Source of the DNA: Spisula solida
Lineage: Eukaryota; Mollusca; Bivalvia; Venerida; Mactridae
Length of the DNA: 64,000 nucleotides
Direction: 5' to 3'
Assembly (NCBI GenBank): GCA_947247005.1
Contig: OX365950.1
Coordinates: 51,188,761-51,252,760, forward strand
Every line of letters begins with the position of its first letter. Positions within the stretch are counted from its first letter, which is position 1. A program made the translations under genes and the position numbers. Below the pieces are notes generated by a model. It worked only from the letters and a program-made list of their open reading frames with translations. It made no database searches and was not told the DNA's origin. Below are positions 1 through 12,800 of the stretch, piece by piece.

Positions 1-432
1 GTAATATTTATATTCAAATATTTAGGTGATGAAATAATTTTGGATATAAATTTCAGAAAGAAAATATAGTTCAGATAATATAGTAGTACTTCAATGCCTC
101 AACAATTTAGTCTCAAACAAACTATTAAACTCGAAAACCTTCTTCTGTCCTGGTGTTATGATTAATTTAATTGATTTACTCATATACAATAGATGCCTAA
201 AACGGGTATATTCCTGGTCCAAAGGCAAAGTTTTACTCTATGCAGTAATTTCTGTCACAAATTTCTTCAGTACACACATATCCAAAGAAATATTACTGGA
301 AACAATATTACATTTAAGATGAAACCAATACATTTGAAGGTACACAAACACCATTCACACACTTGTAAATTATTTGCCCAAATGCGATTTCTTGTATCAA
401 GTATTTTCCACATAATTTTTATATAACAAGTC

Positions 433-800
433 ACTAAAAATTGCAAGCAATACAGAAGTCATGACCTTAAAATTATGTTTCTGTTGACTAAGCAACCACA
501 ATTTTTGTCAGAATCAAAATATATTTAGATGGGCATTATCTCCTTATTGGCACCTACCCATATACCAAGTTTCATAAACATAGCTTGGAAACTGTTTGAG
601 TCATGGCAGAATCTATATTTTGGACATATTTTCATTCTTTCCGTTTCCATAGCAACCACAATCTTTATCAGAATCAAAATATTTTTAGACATGCATAATC
701 CCCTTATTGCCCCCCCCCCCCTATCTTCATACTAAGTTTCATGAACCTAGCTTGGAAACTGATAAGAGTTATGTCAGGATCCAGATTGTTTGATGGACAG
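433..800. repeat. Degenerate copies of the AGTCCCCTACCGG dispersed repeat
   Basis: Motifs such as CAACCACAATTTTT, AAGTTTCATGAACCTAGC and TATGTCAGGATCCAG occur here and again at 2455-2738 in better order. Two partial copies seem to follow each other. No STXBP4 exon was found left of 855; the stretch 1-430 shows nothing recognisable. Confidence 0.6.
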
Positions 801-854
801 ACAGAGGGGATTAACAAGGTGAAGGACACTGTAAGCTACACAGAACCTACTTAC

Positions 855-3800
855 CACTCTAATGTTGAGTATCTCATCTTCTTTATCCTGAAGTAATGTC
901 TGAAAATAGAGATATATGCACTTCAACTAGCTTTCTTGAACTATCTATATCACCAAGGTGAGGTTTACTGCCTGCAATACTGATTTGTTACTGTTGCTCT
1001 GATTATTGGACCTTCCAGAGTAAGTGTATTTATTGTGTGCAAGACTACAGTTATAATGGAGTTCATTTAAAAAGCTCAACAGCTCACCTGTAACTTCAAG
1101 GAAACATAAAGTACTCACCTGTAATCTGGCATTTTCTATCCTCAATCTTTCTATCTCTACTTCTACATAATGTTGACTTACACCGCTAGCACCACCGTTC
1201 ACCTGTAAACCATTCATACACGGATCAAACATAGGATACAGAAAATAATGCTCATTCCAATTATCATTTCATGATATTTTCAGGTTTACAACTAAATCAA
1301 CTGAATGCTCCACTAGCATTAAGCTTAATGCAGATTGGATATTTAGCAAAGTTTGGAAGTTTAATACAATTCAATATTTGGAACAACCGCAATATAACAA
1401 ATGCTGTAAAATGGTAGATTTTCACAGATATTGAATTTCATGGATTTTGGTAAAAATGCAATTGTCGGTTACTGTAAATTGAAAAATTCTTTGTTGCATA
1501 TTCCAGATTTTGATTAGTTGTTGGGATTTAATTTCATTGTTGAAGTCCATGTCTAGGCCATCAGTTTGAAGAAACACAGTCACAAGCTCTACTGTTTCTT
1601 TTTATCAGAAAGCAAGTGAATGAAATATCACACAGTGTGTCCTTTTAACAACATACAAATCACTGAAGTCACAGTATAAATACGAGTATCATATTCACCC
1701 AAGTATTCCACACAGCTGTGTATTGGATGCGGGTAACAATGGAACAAGTTTTATAGAAAAAAGTAAATTGTAGAAATTTCAAAATATGACAGAAGAATAT
1801 GGCATTTCTCGATATGACAATGGAAACTTTGATAGAAACGCATCCAATTTAAGTAACCATAAAGGTTATATTTCTTGATTGACAAAAAGTGTGGGCAATA
1901 CTTGGGAGAAACAAAGTTTGTACTTACATCAGTTTTAAATGCTGGAGGATCCATCAAATCAGTGATGTCACTGGCAGCAAACATCATAGTACTTGTACCG
2001 ATGTTTTTCTGTTCAAGTTCATTCTGGAAGACATCTCGTACAACTTCTACAAAGTCACCATAATGCACTGTTTCTCGTGAGTCAATATTTAACTTTGATC
2101 TCATTTGAAATTCTTTCTCTGGAGTCGGATCTAATCCTAAATATCGTAATGCCTGAAACAAAACATAATATTAATTTCATCAAACTTACTGTAAGTGGAT
2201 ACATTAGTGGGTGGAAAAGTTCACATATAAAGCGTGCAGAAATATTAGCAGCTTTTTACATTACTTCGTTATGTTGTTTGTAGATTACGCTACAGGTAAT
2301 GTGAGCGATTTTTGTAAAATTTTGCGAAATTCACCAATATTTCAAAGTCGCTAAATTAACCCTTTATTAAGTATTTTATATATACTCAACCCTACGTAGT
2401 GGTCATCTCAATTAAGCAACCACCTGTCTAAAGCAGCAAGTTTATTTAAACAAGTAATTAAGAATTGCAAGCAATACAGAAGTCCCCTACCGGTTTGAAG
2501 CCATTTTCAATGTTTCTGTTGCCATAGCAACCACAATTTTTATCAGAATCAAAATATTTTTAGACGTGCATAATCCCCTTATTGCCCCCTATCCACATAT
2601 CAAGTTTCATAAACCTAGCTTGGAAACTGTTTGAGTTATGTCAGGATCCAGATTGTTTGACGGACAGACTGACTGACGGACAGACGGACGGAGGACAAAC
2701 CTATAGTCCCCTCCGGTCAAAAACCGGTAGGGGACTAAAAAAATAAGAGTATTAGTGTGCAATATAGGGTAGTGTATGAACCAGGAAATGGTAATGACAA
2801 TACCTTCTTGTAGGAAATCAAGTACCACTATTTGTGATAAGCAACATGGTGTCATACAACTAAAAGACATTATTTTCATCACAGTGACATACAATGTACA
2901 TAAATATATAAACTGAATATAAAATCATATAAAACTTACTGCATTCAATTTGCCAACTTTTAATCGCACAAATGGATCTATAGATAATTTCCTTGTTAAT
3001 GATTTATTCTGTGATTTCTTTGGTATTGTAGGAAGACTTTCGAACACTGAATCGTTCGTCATGGACATGAAGGGACCACCGATGGCAGATTGGTCGACTT
3101 GAGGTACACTAGAGAGCCTGGACCCTGAACTTCCGGTTCCTGCAGTAGCTGTGGACCCTAAAATACAATACGACATTGCACATTATGCTATCTTTTTATA
3201 AATGTGTATTAAGTAAATCATTTTTTATTTAATCAAAGCCGCAACTAAATACAGAATTTGATGGCTCAGAAAAAGATGGTGGTAAGTACAAAAATGCTAT
3301 TTTGAGAAAACAAGAAAAAACTGTTTTGTGAACTACTCTGTACTTATGAAAAACAAGCATTCTCTACTTCAGTTTGGTCAACATGACCACTTCCTATTTT
3401 CATGAAAAAAGTCTCATAAGAAGCGCCTTGAGATGCAGATTTCAAATAGTCTTATAAGGTCATAAGTAATACTTGCTTCTAATTCTAAGCCAGTGATATG
3501 GGAAACAAAATAAATATTACCTTTATTTTGTGGTGTAGAAGACATGGATGGTATAAAATGTCTAAATGCTGGTTTAGGTGTGACTGCATCTTGTGATGAT
3601 GCTTCTACGTTCCTATCCTGTAACCCTGGTGATACAACATCCTCCTGTATAATATACAAACAGATATGGCTTTACATAAATTCATACATATAGTTAATAT
3701 GCGAACATCATTTATTTGAGTTTAATGCTGTTTCAGTTATATATGACGACAGATTCCCCTTAAATAGTTCATCAGTACTAACTTACCTTCCACAAGGAAC

Positions 3801-6790
3801 CAAAATCTGTACAGTTGGACACAACATGGCCTAATCTGTTAATCTTAGTAAAAGTAATTCTGAGAAATATCACCTGTTATATTGAGTTACATATATTGAG
3901 TACATTATCTATCTCATGTTTACCTGTAGGAGTTGAGGATGTTCCACATGTTCATGATGTGACGAAGTTGCACCATTTTCTGATTTAGCGGTTGATGTTT
4001 TCCTGCTATTATCTGAAGTAGAAATTAAATTTGTATTTGTTTTCTCACATGATGGTGAATATTTGTGCTGTCGTACGAAAGCCTTTAAGAAAATTACACG
4101 CTATAATTTTAACATGTGAATTATATAATATACCAAATATAACCTCAGTATTACAAATAAGGAGAAAATACAGAGTAAGTAATAAGCTTCACAGGTCAAA
4201 CCAGACAGTTTGGATGAAACAGATAGCAGATATCATACCTGAGGACTTTTCCATGATTTCAACAAATTCTGCCTTGGCTTCATCGTCCCTACATATAACA
4301 ATCTCAACATGATTGGAAGCACACGCCAACCTCAGAATGGATACAGCTCTATAAGTACAAACAATACAACACATAATATACAACATATCGTCCCTACATA
4401 TAACAATCTCAACATGATTGGAAGCACACGCCAACCTCAGTATGGATACAGCTCTATAGGTACAAACAATAAAACACAAATCAAATTAGTAGCAGAATAA
4501 TTAAAGCAACTATCCTCAAAACAATTAAACGAACATCACAGATCAAAATTACATCAAATTAATGAGATAAAATTTGAACCATTACACTTTTGCGTTAATT
4601 GAAATGTACACATTAGTGCTTCTACACAGGCAGAATGCCCAATCCTGAAAATAAGACACCAGTCAATTTTGGTAGATATTTGGACATATCCCTTCTGTTG
4701 AAATACTGTTCAATTCTTAAAATTCAGCATATGAAATTCAAATGGCCATAACTCAGTCAATAATTGGTATTTTTTCATCAAATAACTTTTATTTTCCACT
4801 GAAAACTTCCATCTTTCTTATCCAGCAAATCCAGATTTTCTGATTATTCCGGCATTGTAGGATCCCTGACACAAAAAAGACAAAGTATGAGCATACTATA
4901 ATAGTACCTGTCATTTGTAACCCCTTCTAGACTACTTCCATTCACCTCCAATATCTGGTCCCCTCTTTCTAATCCACCTTTAAAACAAACAAGCAAATGT
5001 TGTAACATAAGGAACCAATCACCAAGCCCTAGTTATGGGTGGTAACTTTTTTCCTTATACTAAATGTATACAGGCCTGGTAATAAGCAATCATTCTTAGG
5101 CCAGAAAAACCAAGCTTCAAAGCCTGAAATTCTATTTTTCAATATAAATTCAAGATTCTAAAACCTGAAATCAGACACAGGCCTGAAAAATACCAGGCCT
5201 GTGTATAGTACAAAGACTTGAACCTGATCTTCTACCTTTTATAACTTCCATAACCATAATAATAAGTGGGGAGTGTTATAAAGCCGTTTGACACGCAAAG
5301 GAAACCTCTACCAGTACATACCTTGAGTTTCAGCCAAACCTCCAGGTATAATTCTCCTAACAAACACTCCATTCAGTACCTCACCATCAAGACTACATCC
5401 ACCACAGATTTTTATTCCTACAAAATAAGATATAATTCAGTAACAGAGGAATTTAAATTACTTTCACCACCAAACTGCTTCCGTAAAGCCATTTTTTTTA
5501 TTGACAATGAAATATTGAAAAAATATTTTTCAAAATTTCTTTTTTTACCTTCCTACCTACCCAAACCTCGTCAGGGTTGGGAAGGGAAAACAAGCATTGG
5601 CAATTATATTTTATTGTATTTATATTAAACTGAAACAATATACAGCAGTTTAGGTAGAGTAGTCAGAACTTACTATGCAACTGATAAATAAACAAACTTG
5701 TTGAAAATTTGCTAGTCAGTCAATATATGATCACTTTCTATACAGAAAATAAAAACCCATTACATTTCTATAAATCCTATAATGCAGTAAATGTATATAA
5801 TAGACCTAACTTTAATTATGCAAAGAGTCTGACATTTTCTACGCATTTTCAATAATTAATACACTGAGCTGTGTAAATATATCAGGGACTAAATTGCGAT
5901 ATATACAGTAGGCATTAGCAGACACATGAATTATTAATCAAGTTTCGTTTGAAAATATTCCAGGGGAAAGCCCTAATTAATGAAGTCTGTTTTGTAAACC
6001 TACCAATTCCTTTTGAACAGTTTTCAAACACAAACAGATCTGCTTCTCTGTAATTTTGCTGAACTTCTGCTTCATCAACAGGTCTGAATTACATAATGAA
6101 ATTAATTCCTGAACAACTGGATCTACATTTGTACCACAATATTTGAAAAGTAGTCATTTAGATGAATATCTCACAGATAAATTTCTATTAAGAAAGTTAC
6201 AATGACACTATTTCAGTTGTTATATATCATATATCAGGGGTCCTACTAAGACATACTACCCAATCTTGAAAATTAGATGCAAGTCTGTTTCGAGTGCAAT
6301 TTGCACAGATCCTTACACCAAGACACTGTTTCAAACATTGTTCTATTGTTAAATTCAGCTTTAAAAACTTCAAATGACTCTAACTTTGTTAATACTTTGA
6401 ATGTTTTCATCACAATACTTAGTCTTTTATTTTCTGCAGAAAAGTTCATTCTTCCTAGTGCAGCAGATTATTCCGGAATTGTCGGACCCCTGTATATTAC
6501 GGTATATAGACACTAGACTCTTCAAATAATTATATTATTAATCCTAAACGAGTTTTCAAAAAGGGGCAATAACGCCTCCAAAAATATTACCAGAAGATAT
6601 ATTTAGGTAAAGCAAATAAGTTAAATTTGAAAATGCAATGCAGGTTTTAAACTCAATGGTTTTAATTCTTAATCATTCATATGCTTCAAACATTGCAGCA
6701 TTCATCAAGTTACTGATTTATATAAATGAATCATGATAATTACCCATTTACTGTAGTGGTGTCAGAATGAACAACTACAGTTGAAGACAT
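855..6790 (-). CDS. STXBP4: Syntaxin-binding protein 4-like (Synip) gene, 5' twelve coding exons, 3' end off the window
   Basis: Exons, in transcript order: 6790-6744 (ATG at 6790), 6083-6004, 5417-5322, 4977-4908, 4348-4239, 4012-3924, 3843-3787, 3644-3521, 3157-2940, 2152-1928, 1202-1119, 899-855. Every junction has GT/AG and the phases join to 415 codons. Residues about 29-121 form a PDZ domain: the carboxylate-binding loop reads KGIGIKI, followed by RRIIPGGLAE, ERGDQILEVNG and a final strand with HVEIVIC. Residues about 285-372 carry the segment typical of STXBP4 (DPFVRLK, ALRYLGLDP, VHYGDFVEVVRDVFQ), and the last exons begin a coiled coil (VEIERLRIENARLQ). In the vertebrate family this protein binds syntaxin-4 and controls vesicle docking; human STXBP4 is about 550 residues with a C-terminal WW domain, so the missing part should lie left of position 855. 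Any 5' non-coding exon was not identified. The identification rests on remembered family sequence. Confidence 0.86.
2455..2738. mobile_element. Short TIR element, AGTCCCCTACCGGTTT family
   Basis: The left end AGTCCCCTACCGGTTT (2480) is mirrored by AACCGGTAGGGGACT at about 2736. An internal GACGGACAGAC simple tract precedes the right end. It sits in the STXBP4 intron between the exons at 2940-3157 and 1928-2152. The flank GCAAGCAATACAGAAGTC is shared with the partial copy near 440. Confidence 0.6.
4282..4481. repeat. 105-bp tandem duplication spanning the PDZ exon 5 acceptor and exon start
   Basis: Copy one is 4282-4386 and copy two starts at 4387 and remains recognisable to about 4481; they differ at only a few bases. 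Each copy carries the splice acceptor (ends in TTATAG or CTATAG on the minus strand) and the first part of exon 5 (AVSILRLACASNHVEIV...). Only the 4282 copy continues into the rest of the exon and a donor at 4238. The offset of 105 bp is 35 codons, and the reading frame stays open through both copies. Confidence 0.9.
4626..4871. mobile_element. MITE, CAGGGGTCCTAC family, degraded copy
   Basis: Reverse-oriented relative of the copies at 6235, 12858, 14354 and 18137. It retains the inner block TTATTCCGGCATTGTAGGATCCCTG at its right end in outline and the characteristic AATAACTTTTATTTT stretch. Non-autonomous and without coding capacity; lies in an STXBP4 intron. Confidence 0.55.
6235..6492. mobile_element. 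MITE, CAGGGGTCCTAC family
   Basis: Begins CAGGGGTCCTAC and ends GTCGGACCCCTG, about 258 bp, with no coding capacity. Located in the first STXBP4 intron between the start-codon exon (6744-6790) and exon 2. Confidence 0.7.
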
Positions 6791-9400
6791 TGTTAATAGA
6801 ATCTCATCTAACTATTCACAACAAATAGTATACATCAGCTGAAAAAGAAAGCAAAAGTATTTGCATCAGTTGTATGACACACCTAACACATCGTAAAAGT
6901 TCAAAGATCAGCTGTCAAATACATCTTTAACAATTACGACTATACAAACAGTGCGACAAAGTTTGAAAAATGATCATCATCAACAACCTCTGTTGCTACT
7001 CAAGAACAATGATGCATACACACTACCCCCTCTGTATCTGTACTTAATATGTGTCAATCACAACTACCTAACTCAGATGAACTTTTTCTTTCCTCAAACT
7101 ATCAGACTCTCTGCAGTATCCAGTCGAGCGGCTGGACTCCAGCCTGACTCTTGGCATCCAATATGATCTATGAGATGCTGTCATTTTTTTAAAACATTTT
7201 AATCTGCTCCTGACAGCGCCTCCCATAATCTCATTCTGCATAAATTGGCAGGGAGTTAAATACAGATGAAGAAAATGCAGAAAAAGTGGACATGTCATGA
7301 TATTTGTTTAAGACATTTGATTCATCTTGCGGCGTTAATGTTTCATACTTGGTGATAGATCGTCTTACGGCAATTGTCCCAAAAAGTGCCTCATGATGAC
7401 ATCAGTTTCAAAATCATGGGTTCGACTTGATAACGTCTATACAACAACACACTACTCGCGAGCAGTGCTCGTTGATAGCATACCAATTCTCAGCACGTCG
7501 CTACAGGAGTGCTTCAGAGAGCTTTCTTACCCAACGGACCGCTTTGATAGCACTTTGGTAAGCAAAGGTCTGTTGTCCGCAAAAAATTTATTTGCTATGT
7601 AGCGCTTCATTGAAGAAAGCTGTTTCCTAGCATAGTGCTATCGAGAGCTTTGTATCCCCATGGTATTGGAAATGACACACTTAACAGTTTACGTCATTAT
7701 TTTGTTATAAATATAAAACGTTCATAATTAAAGTGATTGAGCAATGATAGGGCAATTCAATGGGAACATGTTGTCACTAAATATCAATAGTCACTTCCAT
7801 CAATTCATGTTGTATGACCATTACAATGAAAGACACACTCAGCTTATTATGTCAAGTCCGCGTGATATGAAATGGCGCACCTATCCTATAGGTCCCAAAT
7901 GGTAAAAAAATAAAAGGATTCATGATGTAGTTGTTTCCAATTTTATTTTATGGCTATATAGTCCATTTTTATATAATAGTTAGCTTACTTTGTTTACTTC
8001 TTAGATAATAAATCAATAATTAGTATTGAGACAGAATTGCACTGGTTACTAATTGCCATTATACTTTTTGAGTCACCAAGACAACTTGAAGATGTCCAAA
8101 CAAGTGTGAAATCATCTATTACTGTCATGTAAGAATCATTCATGGCATTTGTATAGTCTGATCTGTCACCAACTTGACTTGGGAATGCCGAAAATATCAA
8201 TGACAGTTAATATTGTAGTAGGACTGATTTAATCCTATATGTTAAATCAGTCTTAAAACCTCTTTAGGTTGTATACTACACATTACTTGGTATAGGAAGA
8301 CAAATCTCTGAAGCATTCCTAATCATTCCATTTGTATTTCATTGGCTGAAGTGATTTGTCACCTATATTCTGGCTATATAAGTCCGAAATTTACATTGTC
8401 ATATTGTACAGGTTAGCTGACCGCCTGGTCAGTAGTACCACTAGAGCTCAGGCTTTAAATCCAAAACAAGACAGAGATTAGTCTCTGGAACACAACCTTT
8501 AGTCCGAACTGTCCTACAGTGAACATTTCACTGGACAATACTTGCAAATAGGTTAAATTGTCTTACATATACTGTTTATATTGCTATTTAAATATCTTTC
8601 ATAATACATGTTTATTGCTTTGAAATATATCATTTATTGGACAATTGCATAACTTAATAACTAAATTAAAGACTGTTCATGTAACTGGGCGTTGTTCTTA
8701 TTATTGCTCTTATCAGTGTTGATTATATTGAGTTTATTGTACATTACTACCACTATACGATTACATTGGAGACCACCACAATACAATACACACCACCGGT
8801 TATAATATAGCAGTGTATGTAACCACTCAGATCCAACCGACTGAGTGGATACAAACACCAGCAAATACTTAAACCGGACCAGAAACCGGATCTGTTACAA
8901 TATTAACAAAATTTTCAAAACATATTATTTCAGTTTTTCTTAATAAGAAAGTTACATCCTTCTTGACACCATTTCCTGTGTTTGACAGTGTGTAGGACAT
9001 TTTAATCATGTTACATGGTGTTAACATGGAGGCCAGTGCTCTTTACAAAAAAAATTTGAAGTTAAAATTTCATTTTACAAATTTGTTGGATTACGATATT
9101 TGAGGAATAAAGTGCATATGATAGCAGCTCATGGGTTTCCGATTAAAATCGAACTATACCGGAGATTAAATCAAGGCGGTCCATGATGGCATGAACATTT
9201 AAACTGTCGGATGAATGTCTTTTTCCCTGCCCCTGGATTCTGGAATCCAGCAGGCTGGATTGAAAATATGAAAATTGACAAATAAAAAAAATGTTTGTTT
9301 TATAAAACGCAACAAAAGTTATACTCACTATAATAATTGCATTGTCAAAGCAGACAGTCCGAAATAAAGTACAGATCAGTGCTTAAACTGGTTAAAATGT
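6791..9400. other. Divergent intergenic region, no gene recognised
   Basis: Between the STXBP4 start codon and the UBL3 promoter. I see no exon with family resemblance. A hairpin with an 11-bp perfect stem (GACTGATTTAA at 8222, complement at 8242-8252) and weak repeats are present. An open stretch at 7393-7602 has no recognisable motif and is not called as a gene. Confidence 0.5.
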
Positions 9401-9513
9401 TTATGGTTTCATTTATTTTGATCTTTATTTTGTTCCTGCAGACGATTGTTTATTATGCTGAATGTAAATAGAAATGCGTTTCAAGCATTTCCACGACCTA
9501 GATCAGAAATGTC

Positions 9514-9543
9514 TGCGCATGCGCTGAATATCCCAGAATGCAA
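9514..9543 (+). promoter_or_regulatory. Probable UBL3 promoter elements (NRF1-like and ZNF143-like motifs)
   Basis: TGCGCATGCGCT at 9514-9525 matches the NRF1 palindrome and TCCCAGAATGCA just downstream resembles the ZNF143/Staf site. Both are known from TATA-less housekeeping promoters in vertebrates. They lie about 300 bp before the UBL3 start codon. Function in this organism is inference. Confidence 0.45.
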
Positions 9544-9819
9544 CACAACTATGGTTGACAGCGATCAGGAACAAAAACCGAGATGTAGCAATGTTCTTCA
9601 ATTTACCATCCTTTTCTGGCAAATCTAAACAATTATCCGATTGAGAATGGAATATAAGTATCTTTCCTATCGTTAGATCCTTCTATTTACTTCTCAGATT
9701 ACATCACACGGTCACTATTTTGACCACTTTACTGCGAATAAATTCGACCCCAATCATCACAAAGCTCAGTATTTTGTTTTTTGGTGAGAACTCGCACTGA
9801 TCGTGTCAGTGGTGGTAAA

Positions 9820-12800
9820 ATGGGATCAAGAGGAATACCTGCGGACAAGGTATAATTCATTCATAAAGTATATGTTACACTATTTTATGTCATTACTTGC
9901 TTGTAATTTTGGATAATCCAGTCGTGTGTCCGAGTGTAAGGTTCTCTTGTAGCCAGTGGTTTACTGTTTAGACCCTTCCAGGAGCCCGTTGCCTTACCAA
10001 ACCAATTCCAAAATAGTGCTATTGAGCAGACATGGGTTAATTGATTAAAGTAATGATATTTACTGCATCAACCCCTGCGGGTATTATGTTCATGTGCGCA
10101 TACCATTTCTTAACACATAGTTAGGCGAATGCTTTCTTGTACAATGAACCACTTTGGATTAGCTTGCTGCTGCCTTGCTGTATCACACAGACATCCCCAA
10201 TGTTGGCAAAAATGGTCGGACATTCGGTCCGGTAAGGTCTGTCTAACTGCCAGACCAAAAGCAAAACTGCAGGACAAAAAATAGGTTTTGAGTTTGCCGG
10301 TCTGACGGACAAGTCCGGAAGCCTATTTCAGCCTTTATCCACAACTGTCAATTATCAAACTTAGAAGATGCACATAAAAAGATAAAATGAACTGCAATCA
10401 AGCTAATAGAGTATAAAGAAGCAGGAAAATACATGTATACTTTCCATGAAAAATGGCTGAAATATCATAGTTGGTTAGTTAAAATGGGCAAAAAATATGT
10501 GTGTTAAAACACATTTATTCAGAGTTTCAAAAAAATTGTTATGATTAATTTTGCTTTTGGTCCGGCAGTTTGTAAGACCTTACTCAAGTTACTGCACCGA
10601 ATGTCCAACAATTTTGCCAACGTTCAGGATGTCTGAGCCCTCCATGCCTAATTTTACCAACTGATTCTATTCCAATTTGTTATAATATGTCTTGACCAGT
10701 TGAATGTAACTTAGGGTATATATTTTTTTTTTTGCAGGTGAACTTGCGTCTGATACTGGTTAGTGGAAGGACGAAAGAATTCCTGTTCTCACACTCCAGC
10801 TCAGCTGCTGATATCACAGATTATGTATACAGTAATTGGCCAACAGGTAGTTATACCATGCACATTAATTAAACTTTGTGGTTATACTTATTACTAATAA
10901 CTGCATTTATAAAATGTGATTCTTATACTGGCTTCATTGGCAGTTTTCTTCTTTAACGTCTTTTCATTTTAACATAATGATGTAATGGAAAGCCGCTAAT
11001 TAATAATAGTAGTTTTGATAATATTTTTATGCATTTTTGAGATGAGAAGGTGTATAGTTACATATTGTTTAGCTGCCGGATGTCGATCTGTCTGTTTTTG
11101 TTGACTAGTATAATTTTGATATCATATTTTTTAATTCTTTTGACAGAATGGTCAGAAGAAAAATTGCCAGAAACAAATATTCTACGCTTGATTTATCAAG
11201 GAAGATTTCTTCATGGGAACGTAACATTAGGAGGTGTGTAATAAATTTGATATTTTCTAGTTTATGAATAATTTATCAAAACCCGCCATTTATGATAGCT
11301 AGTTATAGTCCAGAGAGTTTGACATGACTCTCAACCATCTATCAGCATGATTAAACAGCTGATATATTGTCGATATTTATAACGCCAATTGTATGTTTTC
11401 ATGAAGATGTTTGAGGTGTTATACCAACACAAATTTGAAGGACCGATATTGCACGATTTGCTTGTGGAAATTTATATATTCAACGCAAGAACCTTGTAAT
11501 ATGTTGAAGCATACATGTCAGGACCAGGTAAAATTTTCCAAGCTATACATAATGTCAAAATGACAGGTTTTTCTAGTCTGGCTCAAATACATTAATTTTA
11601 AAAGTCCATGCTTATGAGTTACATATTTATTATAAATCCTCACTTCTTAGTTATCGGGTATACATGACTTAAATTATAATAAAATAATTATTAAAGTGCA
11701 GATAGTTCTAAAAAGGAAAATTTATTGAAGACAATTACAAATTCCTGTGATTATTAAAGTTTTATGACATTCAAGATGTGAATGTTCAGTGGTTCAATTA
11801 AATATAAAACCAGTGTTTATACGTTCTTAGTCCTCCATTTACAGTATTTAATTTCTATCCAGGCCCTTCCCTAGGGACAGAAGGCGCTGTGGTACCCCAG
11901 CACCTTAAAGCCAGAATCAGCTTTCCACCAGTTCCTTAAATCCTAGAATGGTCTATTTAAACCAGTATGGTTGTTAATATTTTGGTGTGTATTGTGTTAA
12001 TTGTGTGATTATGGCTTGTATTGTGTGAACAAGTTCTTAAATTAGCCTTTAAATTAAGGATAACCATGCAGTTATCACTTCAACATTTTTAGCCATTCTC
12101 ATGGATGTGTGTAAGTTCAAATCCTAGCAATGCCCCAGCATCTTAAAAAAATTCTGGGAAATGGCCTGCTATCTGTGATGGTTAAGAAGATGAATAAATG
12201 TGTGTTGCAATGCTTTAATTCTAGTATTACAGTTATTTCAAACTACATGTATGATAATACTTAATGACAAATGAATTTTAAAAGTTTTATGGTATTTCAT
12301 AATTTAGGTATTTTAGAAATTTCTATCTGATGTTTGAGATCAAGAAATGTGTAATGCTTGTTTTACAGTTATTTCAAGCTACATCTATGACTAAACTTTA
12401 ATGACAAATTTATGACTTTATAGGTTTTATGGTATTTGGATATTTGTTTAACATGTGAGTGATTAGTTCCTGTTATAGAAAGCTGTGATTTATTTTAAGG
12501 GTTTCAATTAAACAGGATGTGGCTATCTAGTATCAGGGCTCGACACTGACACTAGTCAGCTGGTCCGAGACCAGTGAAAATCTAGAAGGACCAGTGAAAA
12601 TTCTGGAGGACTAGTAACTGTCCTATTTACAAATTTGGCGCTTTTGCCCTGTCGGACCAGTGCCCAAAATAGTTAGTGTCAAGGCCTGAGTATGCATGCA
12701 TTTTCTGTCATAAACTCTTGACAAAGTGGTTGACTATCATGTGATAACACACAAGTGTATTCCTGTTAATCACGCTTCAAGTTCAAATCAAGAATCTTGA

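Noticed and set aside
7393..7602. Open frame in the divergent intergenic region
   Set aside because: 70 codons without recognisable motif, coding bias or splice partners; not enough to call a gene.
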